Shown here: piece by piece, positions 1 to 8,227 of the stretch | Layout: each line of letters starts with the position of its first letter | Numbering within the stretch: position 1 is the stretch's first letter | The notes under the pieces: model-generated | Seen by the model: the letters and a program-made list of their open reading frames with translations, nothing else | What the model was told of the DNA's origin: nothing | Databases searched by the model: none | Assembly (NCBI GenBank): GCA_050180705.1 | Contig: JBFXDX010000005.1 | Span: 171,876-235,875 of the forward strand | Source: SB25 sp050180705 | Lineage (GTDB): Bacteria > Bacteroidota > Bacteroidia > Bacteroidales > Tenuifilaceae | Length of the DNA: 64,000 nt | Direction of reading: 5' to 3' | Made by a program: the position numbers and the translations under genes

Positions 1-2
1 TT

Positions 3-683
3 AAGTATCATGTTTTGCCGAATGTAGACTCTTCTACGACTCAACAGTTAATTGATACAGCTGCTAAGTTTTCTCAGTGTTTTCCTTTGATGGGGTTGCA
101 TCCAACCTCGGTAAACAATGGGTTTGAGAAGGAATTAAATCATGTTGATGAGATGCTTCAGAAGCATACTTTCTATGGTATTGGTGAAATTGGAATCGAT
201 TTATACTGGGACAAAACCTATTTTGAGGAACAGAAAGTTGCATTTAGACATCAGTTGAATTTGGCAAAGCAATATAAACTCCCGGTTGCAATTCATTCTC
301 GGAATTCGTTTGATGAAGTATTGGCCATTGTCGATGATGAGATAGATTCCAACTTGAGCGGTGTTTTTCATTGCTTTACTGGAACTGTTGAGCAATATAG
401 GCATATTATGGAATACCAAAGTTTTAAGGTAGGTATTGGTGGAGTGGTTACCTATAAAAATGGAGGAATAGCCGACATCATTCCACGTATAGACTTAAGT
501 AGTATTCTTTTGGAAACAGATTCTCCTTATCTGTCGCCTGTTCCTGTAAGGGGGAAACGGAACGAAAGTTATAACCTTATATACATTGCAATAAAGATTG
601 CCGAGTTATTAGGAATTTCAGTGCAGGATGTTGCAAAGCAAACATTCATTAATACGCAGGAACTTTTCAAATTACCAATTTAA
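3..683 (+). CDS. tatD: TatD-family metal-dependent hydrolase, 5'-truncated by window edge
   Basis: Cytoplasmic metal-dependent hydrolase; characterised TatD proteins are 3'-5' DNA exonucleases. The frame stays open to the left edge, so roughly the first 35 residues with the HxH metal motif are missing; the TTG at 15 is not a credible start. The remaining family landmarks appear in order: GEIGIDLYWD with a metal-binding Glu, AIHSRN with a His, GVFHCFTG with a His, and LLETDSPYL with the metal Asp. The C-terminus ends where TatD proteins usually end. Its stop overlaps the ansA start by one base (TAATG), which implies translational coupling. Confidence 0.93.
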   Translation, partial: KYHVLPNVDSSTTQQLIDTAAKFSQCFPLMGLHPTSVNNGFEKELNHVDEMLQKHTFYGIGEIGIDLYWDKTYFEEQKVAFRHQLNLAKQYKLPVAIHSRNSFDEVLAIVDDEIDSNLSGVFHCFTGTVEQYRHIMEYQSFKVGIGGVVTYKNGGIADIIPRIDLSSILLETDSPYLSPVPVRGKRNESYNLIYIAIKIAELLGISVQDVAKQTFINTQELFKLPI

Positions 684-1723
684 TGATAGACGCGAAGAAT
701 ACATCAATTCTAATTATATATACAGGTGGGACAATTGGGATGAAGCAGAATCCTGAGACTGGTGCATTATCTCCATTCAATTTTGAACAGATAGAGGAGG
801 AGGTTCCTGAATTACGCAAGTTTGGATTCGATTTGCATACCATATCATTTGATCCGCCTATCGATTCCTCTGATATTACTCCAGACTTTTGGGTGAAGTT
901 GGCTCTTATTGTAAAGGATAATTACGACAATCACGATGGATTTGTAATTCTGCATGGTACCGATACTATGTCGTTTACTGCGTCGGCATTGAGTTTTATG
1001 CTTGAAGGACTAAGTAAGGCTGTAGTGTTAACAGGGTCTCAACTGCCCATAGGAATGCTTCGTACCGATGGGAAGGAGAATTTAATAAGCGCGATAGAAA
1101 TAGCCGCAGCACAACAGAATGGACAGCCAATGGTGCCCGAAGTTTCTATATTCTTTGAGAATAGACTTTATAGAGGGAATCGAACATCAAAGCATAATGC
1201 AGAGCATTTTAATGCTTTTCGTTCCGACAATTATCCTCATTTGGCAGAGGCTGGGATATCTATTAAGTATAATTTCCCTTTCATTCATTATCCAACTGGA
1301 GCACAGGAGTTGCGGGTTCATACCAGACTAGACTCTGCTATTGGAGTGCTAAAGCTTTTTCCTGGTATTTCTTCCGATGTTGTAAGGGCTGTTTTTGAGA
1401 CAAAAGGAGTTAAAGCGGTTATATTGGAGACCTTTGGATCTGGTAATTCGTTAAGCCGAAAATGGTTTCTCGAATTAATTCAGACTGCCATAAGAAATAA
1501 TATACTAGTTTTTAACGTTACTCAATGTAAAGCTGGTAGTGTTGATATGGATAAGTATGAGAATGGCCTAGTGTTGAAGAATATTGGAGTTGTTAGTGGC
1601 TATGATATTACATTTGAGGCTGCTGTGGCTAAATTGATGTTTTTATTGGGAAGTGGATTCGAGGGAGATACACTAGTTCAGGCGCTGACAAAATCTATTA
1701 GTGGAGAAATAAGCCTGCATTAG
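683..1723 (+). CDS. ansA: Type I (cytoplasmic) L-asparaginase
   Basis: Hydrolyses L-asparagine to aspartate and ammonia. The 346-residue length and lack of a signal peptide fit the cytoplasmic type I enzyme. Both catalytic motifs are present: YTGGTIGM with the nucleophilic Thr region at residues 14-19, and ILHGTDTMSF with the Thr93-Asp94 pair; LTGSQLPIG follows as in the family. It starts inside the tatD stop codon, so the two form one transcript. No terminator is visible after it; a promoter for the following tRNA lies just downstream of its stop. Confidence 0.95.
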   Translation: MIDAKNTSILIIYTGGTIGMKQNPETGALSPFNFEQIEEEVPELRKFGFDLHTISFDPPIDSSDITPDFWVKLALIVKDNYDNHDGFVILHGTDTMSFTASALSFMLEGLSKAVVLTGSQLPIGMLRTDGKENLISAIEIAAAQQNGQPMVPEVSIFFENRLYRGNRTSKHNAEHFNAFRSDNYPHLAEAGISIKYNFPFIHYPTGAQELRVHTRLDSAIGVLKLFPGISSDVVRAVFETKGVKAVILETFGSGNSLSRKWFLELIQTAIRNNILVFNVTQCKAGSVDMDKYENGLVLKNIGVVSGYDITFEAAVAKLMFLLGSGFEGDTLVQALTKSISGEISLH

Positions 1724-1726
1724 TCA

Positions 1727-1758
1727 TTGTTTTTTTCAATATTTTTTTTGTAATTTGC
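1727..1758 (+). promoter_or_regulatory. Candidate Bacteroidota-type promoter for tRNA-Ser
   Basis: TTG at 1727-1729, 21 bases, then TAATTTGC at 1751-1758. This is one base short of the usual TAnnTTTG box but has the usual spacing. It lies about 38 bases before the tRNA and directly after the ansA stop. Confidence 0.45.
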
Positions 1759-1795
1759 GCCACGAATTTTGCGTTATTTGAATATTGTTGATATT

Positions 1796-1883
1796 GGAGA
1801 GATGGCCGAGTGGTCGAAGGCGCACGCCTGGAAAGTGTGTAGGCTCCAAAAGGGCCTCATGGGTTCGAATCCCATTCTCTCCG
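1796..1883 (+). tRNA. tRNA-Ser (anticodon GGA)
   Basis: An 88-nucleotide class II tRNA. The acceptor stem pairs GGAGAGA (1796-1802) with TCTCTCC (1876-1882), followed by discriminator G. The D-arm GCCGAGTGG, the anticodon arm with GGA in CCTGGAAAG, a long variable arm and the T-loop GGTTCGAATCC are all present. The 3' CCA is not encoded (the sequence continues GCAAAG), so it must be added enzymatically. It decodes UCC/UCU serine codons. Confidence 0.96.
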
Positions 1884-1963
1884 CAAAGTGTTTTGTATTT
1901 TTAAATGAGATGATTAATTTTAAAACAAAAAACCCTTAGTAATAATTTAACGACAAACAAACC

Positions 1964-2764
1964 ATGAAAAAGCTATTTGCATTAGTAGCAGTATTAGGCG
2001 TGCTCAGTATAGGAGCAACCTATGTTTCAGCACAGGACGAAACTCCTGCAAAAGCAGACACTGCAGTTGTTCAGCAAGATTCAACTACAGTAGAGGTTCC
2101 TGCAACAGAAGTAGTTCCTGCTGAAGAACAATCAATTCACAAAGTGTTAAAAACCAAGTTCATTGAAGGTGGTCCTGAATTTATGGCATCAGTTCTTCTT
2201 TGCTTAATCTTTGGTTTAGCAATTGTAATTGAACGTATTATTTATTTAAACATGGCTTCAACCAACACTCAAAAACTTCTTAAGAAGATTGAAGAAGCTC
2301 TTGATAATGGTGGTGTAGAGGCTGCTAAGGAAGTTTGCCGCAACACTCGTGGTCCTGTAGCAAGTATTTTCTATCAAGGTCTTGACCGTTCTCACGAAGG
2401 TATCGAAGTGGTTGAAAAATCAATCGTATCTTACGGTTCTGTTCAAATGGGTCAACTTGAGAGTGGTTTAACCTGGGTTGCTCTATTCATTGCTCTTGCT
2501 CCTATGTTAGGGTTCATGGGTACTGTAATCGGTATGATCGGTGCTTTCGATGCTATTCAGGCTGCTGGTGATATCCAACCATCTCTTGTGGCTGGTGGTA
2601 TTAAGGTTGCTCTTATCACAACAGTGTTTGGTCTTATCGTTGCGATTATTTTGCAGATTTTCTATAACTATCTTCTTTCTAAGATCGACAGAATTACTAA
2701 TAATATGGAAGATGCCTCTATTAGTCTTCTTGATATCTTAGTTAAGTATAACCTTAAAAAATAA
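1964..2764 (+). CDS. exbB: MotA/TolQ/ExbB-family proton channel with signal peptide and acidic extension
   Basis: Inner-membrane proton-channel subunit that uses the proton motive force to energise TonB- or Tol-type outer-membrane work. It has an N-terminal signal peptide ending at about residue 24 (VSAQ), then an exported Thr/Pro/Glu-rich stretch to about residue 60. Three membrane segments follow at about 72-96, 168-196 and 212-238; the second carries the family pattern APMLGFMGTVIGMIGAF. The exported extension is typical of Bacteroidota ExbB-like proteins. It leads a four-gene operon with a small membrane protein and two ExbD-like proteins. No TonB lies nearby, so a Tol- or Agl/Gld-like role cannot be excluded. 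Confidence 0.9.
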   Translation: MKKLFALVAVLGVLSIGATYVSAQDETPAKADTAVVQQDSTTVEVPATEVVPAEEQSIHKVLKTKFIEGGPEFMASVLLCLIFGLAIVIERIIYLNMASTNTQKLLKKIEEALDNGGVEAAKEVCRNTRGPVASIFYQGLDRSHEGIEVVEKSIVSYGSVQMGQLESGLTWVALFIALAPMLGFMGTVIGMIGAFDAIQAAGDIQPSLVAGGIKVALITTVFGLIVAIILQIFYNYLLSKIDRITNNMEDASISLLDILVKYNLKK

Positions 2765-2769
2765 TTAAA

Positions 2770-3219
2770 ATGCAGAATAGCTCACTAACAAAAGTACTCA
2801 AGGTATTATCGTGGCTATTAATGGGCATTTCTATAGTCCTTACTGTTATATTCTATTCTAGTGATCTAAGTGATAAAGCGTTGTTGCCTGCAAAGGTTGA
2901 GCCATTTATCATTTGGGCATACATATTATTTGGATTAGCAGTAGTATTGGCTCTTATTTTCCCAATATACTATTTTATCAGAAATCCCAAGAATGCACTT
3001 AATACATTATTAGGTATAGGATTAATGGCTGTTGTATTTGGCATTGGATACGCTTTAGGCGATGCAACTCCTATTACTACACCTACAAATGATCCGAATT
3101 TCAGTAATATCAATGTTCTTACTTTAACAGATGCAGGGCTTATTGGAACCTACATCATGTTTGGTGCAGCATTGCTGTTAATGTTCTATACTGGAGTTAG
3201 ATCCGTTTTTAACAAGTAG
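2770..3219 (+). CDS. Four-helix inner-membrane protein of the ExbBD operon, function unknown
   Basis: A 149-residue protein with four predicted membrane helices (about residues 8-28, 46-70, 79-101 and 119-140) and short loops. The loop between helices 3 and 4 is Thr/Pro/Asn rich. I do not recognise a named family. It sits five bases after exbB and 43 bases before the first exbD-like gene, so it is co-transcribed with a proton-channel complex and may be an accessory subunit of it (inference from context only). Confidence 0.8.
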   Translation: MQNSSLTKVLKVLSWLLMGISIVLTVIFYSSDLSDKALLPAKVEPFIIWAYILFGLAVVLALIFPIYYFIRNPKNALNTLLGIGLMAVVFGIGYALGDATPITTPTNDPNFSNINVLTLTDAGLIGTYIMFGAALLLMFYTGVRSVFNK

Positions 3220-3262
3220 TTAAATACAGACATCTTTTGATGATCTGATAATAAAAATAAAA

Positions 3263-3841
3263 ATGGCAAGAAAAGTACCAGAAATTAATGCTAGTTCGAT
3301 GGCCGACATCGCGTTCTTGCTCTTGATTTTTTTCCTTGTAACCACAACAATGAATGTGGATACAGGTTTGCCTAGAATGCTTCCTCCTATGCCAGATCCT
3401 AATGTAAAGCAGGATGATGTTGAGGTAAAGAAAAGGAATATTTTTACGGTACTAATTAACAAGAGCGATAAACTACTTGTACGCGGTGAACCTATGGATA
3501 TTTCTATGCTTAAAGAGAAAACGAAAGAGTTCGTGGTTAATTCCAGGAATGATGAAAATTTATCTGAGCATGAGGAAAAAGACATACCAATGATTGGTAG
3601 ATATATGGTTTCCAAAGGTGTTGTGTCATTGCAGAATGATAGAGGAACATCATACAGCATGTATATGAAGGTTCAGAATGAGTTGGTTGCTGCTTATAAT
3701 GAGTTGCGTGATGATTTAGCGCGTAGCATGTTTGGCAAGACATTCGATAAGTTGTCTGATGCTGAGTCAGAAGCAGTAGGAAAGGCAATACCTCCTCGTA
3801 TATCTGAAGCTGAACCTAAAAATATTGGAGGGAAAAAGTAA
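3263..3841 (+). CDS. exbD: ExbD/TolR-family protein, long form
   Basis: Inner-membrane partner of ExbB with one N-terminal helix and a periplasmic domain. The helix carries the family's essential Asp (Asp15 in MADIAFLLLIFF). At 192 residues it is longer than typical ExbD (about 140). After the helix comes a Pro-rich linker, then a charged periplasmic region with a variable insert at about residues 90-120. It overlaps the next exbD by one base, so the two paralogues should be made in equal amounts and may form a mixed ExbD dimer in the channel. Confidence 0.9.
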   Translation: MARKVPEINASSMADIAFLLLIFFLVTTTMNVDTGLPRMLPPMPDPNVKQDDVEVKKRNIFTVLINKSDKLLVRGEPMDISMLKEKTKEFVVNSRNDENLSEHEEKDIPMIGRYMVSKGVVSLQNDRGTSYSMYMKVQNELVAAYNELRDDLARSMFGKTFDKLSDAESEAVGKAIPPRISEAEPKNIGGKK

Positions 3842-4311
3842 TGGCTAAATTTAAACGTAAAGGAAAAGGCGATATGCCTGCTATTTCCACAGCATCTTTG
3901 CCCGACATCGTGTTTATGTTGCTATTCTTCTTCATGGTTAGTACTTCTATGAGAGAAACAACACTTATGGTTTCTTCGAAACTTCCTTCTGCAACTGAAG
4001 TTGCTAAGTTGGAGAAGAAATCTTTGGTGTCGTATGTTTATGTTGGACCTCCAACTAGAGCATATCAATCTCTTTATGGAACAGAGTCCCGAATTCAACT
4101 TAACGATAGTTTCAAAACATTAGATGATATTCGTGATTTTATTTCATCTGAACGTGATGCTATGAAAGAGTCTGATAGACCATTACTAACAACATCACTA
4201 AAGGTTGACGAGGATACTCGTATGGGTATTGTTACTGACATCAAGCAAGAACTGCGTAAAGCAAGTGCATTGAAGATCAATTATGCTGCAAGGCAAATTG
4301 AAAAGCAGTAA
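3841..4311 (+). CDS. exbD: ExbD/TolR-family protein, short form
   Basis: Second ExbD paralogue of the operon, 156 residues. A basic N-terminus (MAKFKRKGKGD) precedes one helix with the conserved Asp22 in LPDIVFMLLFFF, then a periplasmic domain. It overlaps the upstream exbD stop (TAATG) and is followed after 21 bases by a strong terminator, so it ends the operon. Two different ExbDs with one ExbB is a common Bacteroidota arrangement; their division of labour is not visible here. Confidence 0.9.
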   Translation: MAKFKRKGKGDMPAISTASLPDIVFMLLFFFMVSTSMRETTLMVSSKLPSATEVAKLEKKSLVSYVYVGPPTRAYQSLYGTESRIQLNDSFKTLDDIRDFISSERDAMKESDRPLLTTSLKVDEDTRMGIVTDIKQELRKASALKINYAARQIEKQ

Positions 4312-4332
4312 TTCGATTTTATTAGATATTAG

Positions 4333-4364
4333 GAGAGGAGGAAATTATCCTCCTCTCTTTTTTT
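4333..4364 (+). terminator. Rho-independent terminator of the ExbBD operon
   Basis: Perfect 10-bp stem (4333-4342 with 4348-4357), loop AATTA, followed by seven T residues. Confidence 0.93.
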
Positions 4365-4402
4365 ATACAGTTTCTCTGCGTAACGCTTAATGTTTTATAA
4401 GA

Positions 4403-5818
4403 ATGAAAATTAAGATATTGTGTATTAGTTTTATATTTTTTCTTTCGCTTAATGTTAAGGGTCAGAAAAGTCAGGATAATCCGGCTAAGTATGTCTTTCT
4501 TTTTATTGGCGATGGAATGGGAATTCAGCAGGTTAATACCGCAAAAGTATTTGCCGATAGCGTTTTGAAAAGCAAAGAGGGAATTGTTTTCACTAAGTTT
4601 CCTGTTGCATCTTTATCTACAACATACGCTGCAAATCGATATATAACATGTTCTGCTGCTGCAGGAACTGCGTTATCTACAGGAAGTAAAACATCAATTG
4701 GCACTATTGGTTTAAACGCAACTCACACCGATACATTATTTAGCATTGCTAAGAAGTTCAAGGATAATGGTAAAAAGGTTGCAATATTAACAAGTGTCAG
4801 TATCGATCATGCTACGCCTGCTGCATTTTATGCCCATAAGGGATCCCGTAGTAGTTATTATGAAATAGCCAAGGATCTTTTTGTAAGTAATTACGATTTT
4901 TTTGCTTCTGGAGGTTTTAAGGAACCATTAGGATCGAAGTCTGATACAAGTGCGGTTTCAATTTATGAATTAGGATCAAAAAGAGGCATTGCTTTTACAT
5001 CTTCCTTTACAGGTATCGATTCATTAAAAGAAATGGGTAAGCAAACCATTGTTTTTTCTGATCCAAATCCTGCAAAGAGCAGTACTCTTCAATATGAAAT
5101 TGATCGTGCAAGTACTGATGTAAAACTTGCAGATATAACCCAGAAGGCAATAGATGTGGTTAATAATCCTAACGGTTTTTTCATGATGGTTGAAGGTGGA
5201 AAGATTGACTGGGCTTGTCATGATAACGATGCGGCTACTGTAATTTATGAGGTATTAGCTTTTTCAGAGGCAATTAGCAGAGCTATCGATTTTTATAATC
5301 AACATTCCAATGAGACATTGATTGTAGTAACAGCCGATCACGAAACTGGTGGAATGTCATTGGGTAATGCTCAAAATGAATATGATAATCACCTAAAAAT
5401 TCTTTTGAAACAGCATTCATCACAGGAAAAATTACACGACAGAATTGCTACCCTTAAAAAGACATCACCTAAAGCCACATTTGACGATATTCTTTTGTTT
5501 CTGGCAAAGGAAACTGGTTTGTCAAAAACTGGTGAGTTTGCATTAACAAACGATGAGTTGACCAATCTTAAGAGTGCTTATGTGGAATATTTTAATAGTG
5601 ACTCCAATGGTCAGAATACCTATAGTGCGACAGATGCCATTTCTCAGGTTGCGCTAGCCATATTGAGTAATAAAGCCGGAATTGGATGGACAAGTCCGAC
5701 ACATACAGGTTCACCTGTACCCGTTTTTGTCTTAGGTCAAGGACAGGAACTTTTCAATGTTTTTTTGGATAATACGGAAATTCCAAAAAAAATACTTGAG
5801 TCGGCAGGCATACAGTAA
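4403..5818 (+). CDS. Exported alkaline phosphatase (PhoA superfamily)
   Basis: Phosphomonoesterase that releases phosphate from organic esters outside the inner membrane. It has a signal peptide (residues 1-20). Metal and active-site motifs are in family order: FIGDGMG (Asp37), the nucleophile region TCSAAAGTALSTG with Ser84, DHATPAAFY, VEGGKIDWACHDND, TADHETGG and the late HTGSPVPV His. The residue before the nucleophile is Cys rather than the Asp of the E. coli enzyme. It is a single gene between two terminators, 38 bases after the ExbBD terminator. I see no pho box, but I would not expect to recognise one in this phylum. Confidence 0.93.
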   Translation: MKIKILCISFIFFLSLNVKGQKSQDNPAKYVFLFIGDGMGIQQVNTAKVFADSVLKSKEGIVFTKFPVASLSTTYAANRYITCSAAAGTALSTGSKTSIGTIGLNATHTDTLFSIAKKFKDNGKKVAILTSVSIDHATPAAFYAHKGSRSSYYEIAKDLFVSNYDFFASGGFKEPLGSKSDTSAVSIYELGSKRGIAFTSSFTGIDSLKEMGKQTIVFSDPNPAKSSTLQYEIDRASTDVKLADITQKAIDVVNNPNGFFMMVEGGKIDWACHDNDAATVIYEVLAFSEAISRAIDFYNQHSNETLIVVTADHETGGMSLGNAQNEYDNHLKILLKQHSSQEKLHDRIATLKKTSPKATFDDILLFLAKETGLSKTGEFALTNDELTNLKSAYVEYFNSDSNGQNTYSATDAISQVALAILSNKAGIGWTSPTHTGSPVPVFVLGQGQELFNVFLDNTEIPKKILESAGIQ

Positions 5819-5830
5819 GATATTTATAGA

Positions 5831-5854
5831 AGAGGGGATGTCCCTCTTTTTTTT
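5831..5854 (+). terminator. Terminator after alkaline phosphatase
   Basis: Stem AGAGGG (5831-5836) with CCCTCT (5842-5847), loop GATGT, then a run of eight T in total, starting with the last stem base. Confidence 0.85.
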
Positions 5855-5880
5855 GACCAAGTTTTATTGAAGCGTACTAT

Positions 5881-5918
5881 ATGCTAAAATTTTGTTGATT
5901 AAGATTGGCTATTAGCAT
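5881..5918. promoter_or_regulatory. Spaced inverted repeat ahead of the envelope cluster
   Basis: ATGCTAA (5881-5887) is repeated inverted as TTAGCAT (5912-5918), with 24 bases between the arms. It lies about 100 bases before the first gene of the six-gene envelope cluster. It could be an operator; short arms make chance occurrence in AT-rich DNA quite possible. Confidence 0.25.
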
Positions 5919-6016
5919 GTGAGAATGAGCAATTATGTACAAAAAAATCCATTGCCATTTAAAAAAAAGTGATAAATTTACTTTTTATTACAAATGTCAA
6001 CTATAATTTTTTTGTT

Positions 6017-7663
6017 ATGAGAATTAGGTGTTTCTTTTTGTCAGTCTTGTTATTTGGTTTTTATTCCTCAGTTGCGCAGGATGTTGCGAGTTTAAATAAG
6101 ATTCCATCGAATTACGATCGCAGTTCAGTAACATTATTCTACATTAATTTTGCAAGTGAGGATCATTCCTCCGAGATTCAATCTAAAGTGGATAAAATAT
6201 CATTTTCCGATAAGTATTATAATAACAATCTCGATTACGTTACCATTCCTGCATCGTTCGATAGAAACACTACAAAATTTTCTGATGGAATTAAGCAATA
6301 TTTAAATGATCAGGCTGTTGGAAAGCAAATTATATCTAAATGGTTTGCTCGCCAAAACGACGGCACTATGACCATGGACTTAATTTTTGATCGTGGTATG
6401 TTTAATGCCACCGATGCTGCTTATATTAAGGCTCAGTCTACAAAGCTTGGTAATGCTGTTTTGCAGGATTATGGGAATAGACTTATTGGTCGTAGTTACG
6501 TTCTTGTTTTAGACTATCAGAGTGTAAAAACAATGAAGGAGTCCAAAATTGATAAAATGAAAGGTTGGAAATCTACGGTTACAGGCTATTTATACAAGAT
6601 TAAGTATACAGATGAAACGCAGAGTGCAATTTACGATAGTTGGATTTATCCCGAAGATTCAGATGCAGTAAAAGAGGAGAAACGACAAAAATTTGAGCAA
6701 ATTCCTATGTCTGTTGAGTTTGTTACAAAAACAACAGTTTATGTAACCGCATCACAGCCCGATGGAACAACTCAATTGGGCAAATTGATTAAGCAAAAAT
6801 CCGAAGATGAGCTCTTAGCAGAAATGGTTCAGAAGGGTTATGACGAGAGCCTTTATTTCTTGGAGAAGAATTACGAGGATTTTATGGTTAAAACAACCAT
6901 TTACCAAGTGCGTCCAATACGTGCAAAAATTGGTAAAAAAGAAGGCTTAAAGTGCGATCATCGATACTTTGCCTATGAGTATGTTTATGATGAAAAAACA
7001 AATTCTACAAAACCTGTTCGTCGGGGTGTAATTAGGGCAACTTCTAATATTGTCGATAACCGACAGGTTGCAACAGGCGACATGGGAACATCTAAGTTTT
7101 ACCAAACAGCAGGGCGAAAATTGGCCACAGGATATTTGCTTCGTCAGCAAAATGATTATGGTTTAGAGTTTACTGTAGGTTACGAAAGTGGCGAAGTTGG
7201 TGGTGTTTATGGTAGAGTTGATGCCCGTTTAGGCCGATTTGTAGGGATTAGATCATTTTTCATATATGTTGAAGGCGGTGCTGAGACAAAAGAATATTAT
7301 GACAACTACGTCACTTTTGAAAATCAGGATATATCTTTTTATCGATATGGAGCAGGTTTGGCTAAAGGATTTATGTTAACACGAAATATTGAGTTTCGCC
7401 CATACATTGGAGTAGGGCAAGAGGTTGCTTCCTATGAGGATTGGAGCGACTATGGTGGAGATCTAAAGGTGTTGTATGTAAAGGGTGGTGCTAATTTGGC
7501 ATTGAATTTGTCACACAGCTTCCAACTTATAGGAGGAGTTGGATATTACTCATTTATTAGTAATGCAGAAAACGATAATGGAGATACCGAGGTTGCTTGG
7601 GAAGATATATTTAAAGATCGTACAGGTTCTTCTATAATGGCGGGTATAAAAATAATGTTCTAA
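6017..7663 (+). CDS. Exported protein of unknown function, beta-rich C-terminal domain; first gene of envelope cluster
   Basis: I do not recognise a named family. I place the start at the ATG at 6017, because it begins a clean signal peptide (MRIRCFF to about SVAQD); a GTG at 5969 would add a poor extension. The 548-residue protein has a long mixed N-terminal region (about residues 25-370) containing RSYVLVLDYQSVK. A C-terminal part rich in alternating aromatic/Gly strands (about 380-548) ends in IMAGIKIMF. That ending resembles an outer-membrane barrel or periplasmic beta domain. The next gene follows after 18 bases, and five more exported proteins follow on the same strand. Confidence 0.8.
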   Translation: MRIRCFFLSVLLFGFYSSVAQDVASLNKIPSNYDRSSVTLFYINFASEDHSSEIQSKVDKISFSDKYYNNNLDYVTIPASFDRNTTKFSDGIKQYLNDQAVGKQIISKWFARQNDGTMTMDLIFDRGMFNATDAAYIKAQSTKLGNAVLQDYGNRLIGRSYVLVLDYQSVKTMKESKIDKMKGWKSTVTGYLYKIKYTDETQSAIYDSWIYPEDSDAVKEEKRQKFEQIPMSVEFVTKTTVYVTASQPDGTTQLGKLIKQKSEDELLAEMVQKGYDESLYFLEKNYEDFMVKTTIYQVRPIRAKIGKKEGLKCDHRYFAYEYVYDEKTNSTKPVRRGVIRATSNIVDNRQVATGDMGTSKFYQTAGRKLATGYLLRQQNDYGLEFTVGYESGEVGGVYGRVDARLGRFVGIRSFFIYVEGGAETKEYYDNYVTFENQDISFYRYGAGLAKGFMLTRNIEFRPYIGVGQEVASYEDWSDYGGDLKVLYVKGGANLALNLSHSFQLIGGVGYYSFISNAENDNGDTEVAWEDIFKDRTGSSIMAGIKIMF

Positions 7664-7681
7664 CATTTAATACATAATGAT

Positions 7682-8203
7682 ATGAAAAACAGTGTTTACA
7701 AATTAATTCTATTCGCACTTGTATGTGTAGTAGCATTGCCCGTTAATGCTCAAACGCGTAAGGAACGCAAGATTTTATACAATAGCCAGTACAACTATGA
7801 AATTGAACCAGTAGGAGTTGGGCAGGATGGTACAAAAGTTTTTAAAGTTTGGGGCTATGGTAAAAAGGTAGAAGATGCAGTTATGAATGCTAAAGAAGCT
7901 GCTGTTGCTGCTTGTATATTTAAAGGACTTCCTGGAGGACAGGGTTCTGCACCAACTCCAGCAATTTGCTCTCAACCTAATGCCGAGGTAACTCATGCCG
8001 ATTATTTCGAGAAATTTTTCACAGTTGGCGGTAAATACTTACAGTTTATTGCCTTAACAAACGATGGTGATCCTTCAGGCGAAGATCGTATTAAAATTAA
8101 GAAAGGCTTCAAGGTGGCTATTTATGTTCAGGTTATGTACGATGCATTACGTAAACAGCTCGAAGCCGATGGTATAGCGCGCAAACTTGATGCAGGATTT
8201 TAA
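7682..8203 (+). CDS. Exported protein with LPP20-like module, unknown function
   Basis: A 173-residue protein with a signal peptide (cleavage near residue 23, NAQ). After a short basic stretch comes VFKVWGYGKKVEDAVMNAK, followed by an Ala-rich helix. A small aromatic strand with an Ala-Glu-Ala pattern followed by a long Ala/Lys helix is how LPP20/FlgT-N-like modules begin. A closing strand (FKVAIYVQVMYDALRKQL) fits the same fold. The assignment is by eye. It is 24 bases upstream of the DUF6175-like gene and clearly in the same operon. Confidence 0.7.
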   Translation: MKNSVYKLILFALVCVVALPVNAQTRKERKILYNSQYNYEIEPVGVGQDGTKVFKVWGYGKKVEDAVMNAKEAAVAACIFKGLPGGQGSAPTPAICSQPNAEVTHADYFEKFFTVGGKYLQFIALTNDGDPSGEDRIKIKKGFKVAIYVQVMYDALRKQLEADGIARKLDAGF

Positions 8204-8227
8204 ACTAAACCCAAATATACTATAACT

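Noticed and set aside
5969..6016. GTG-started extension of the first envelope-cluster gene
   Set aside because: It would put 16 hydrophobic/Asn residues before a normal signal peptide; the ATG at 6017 is better.
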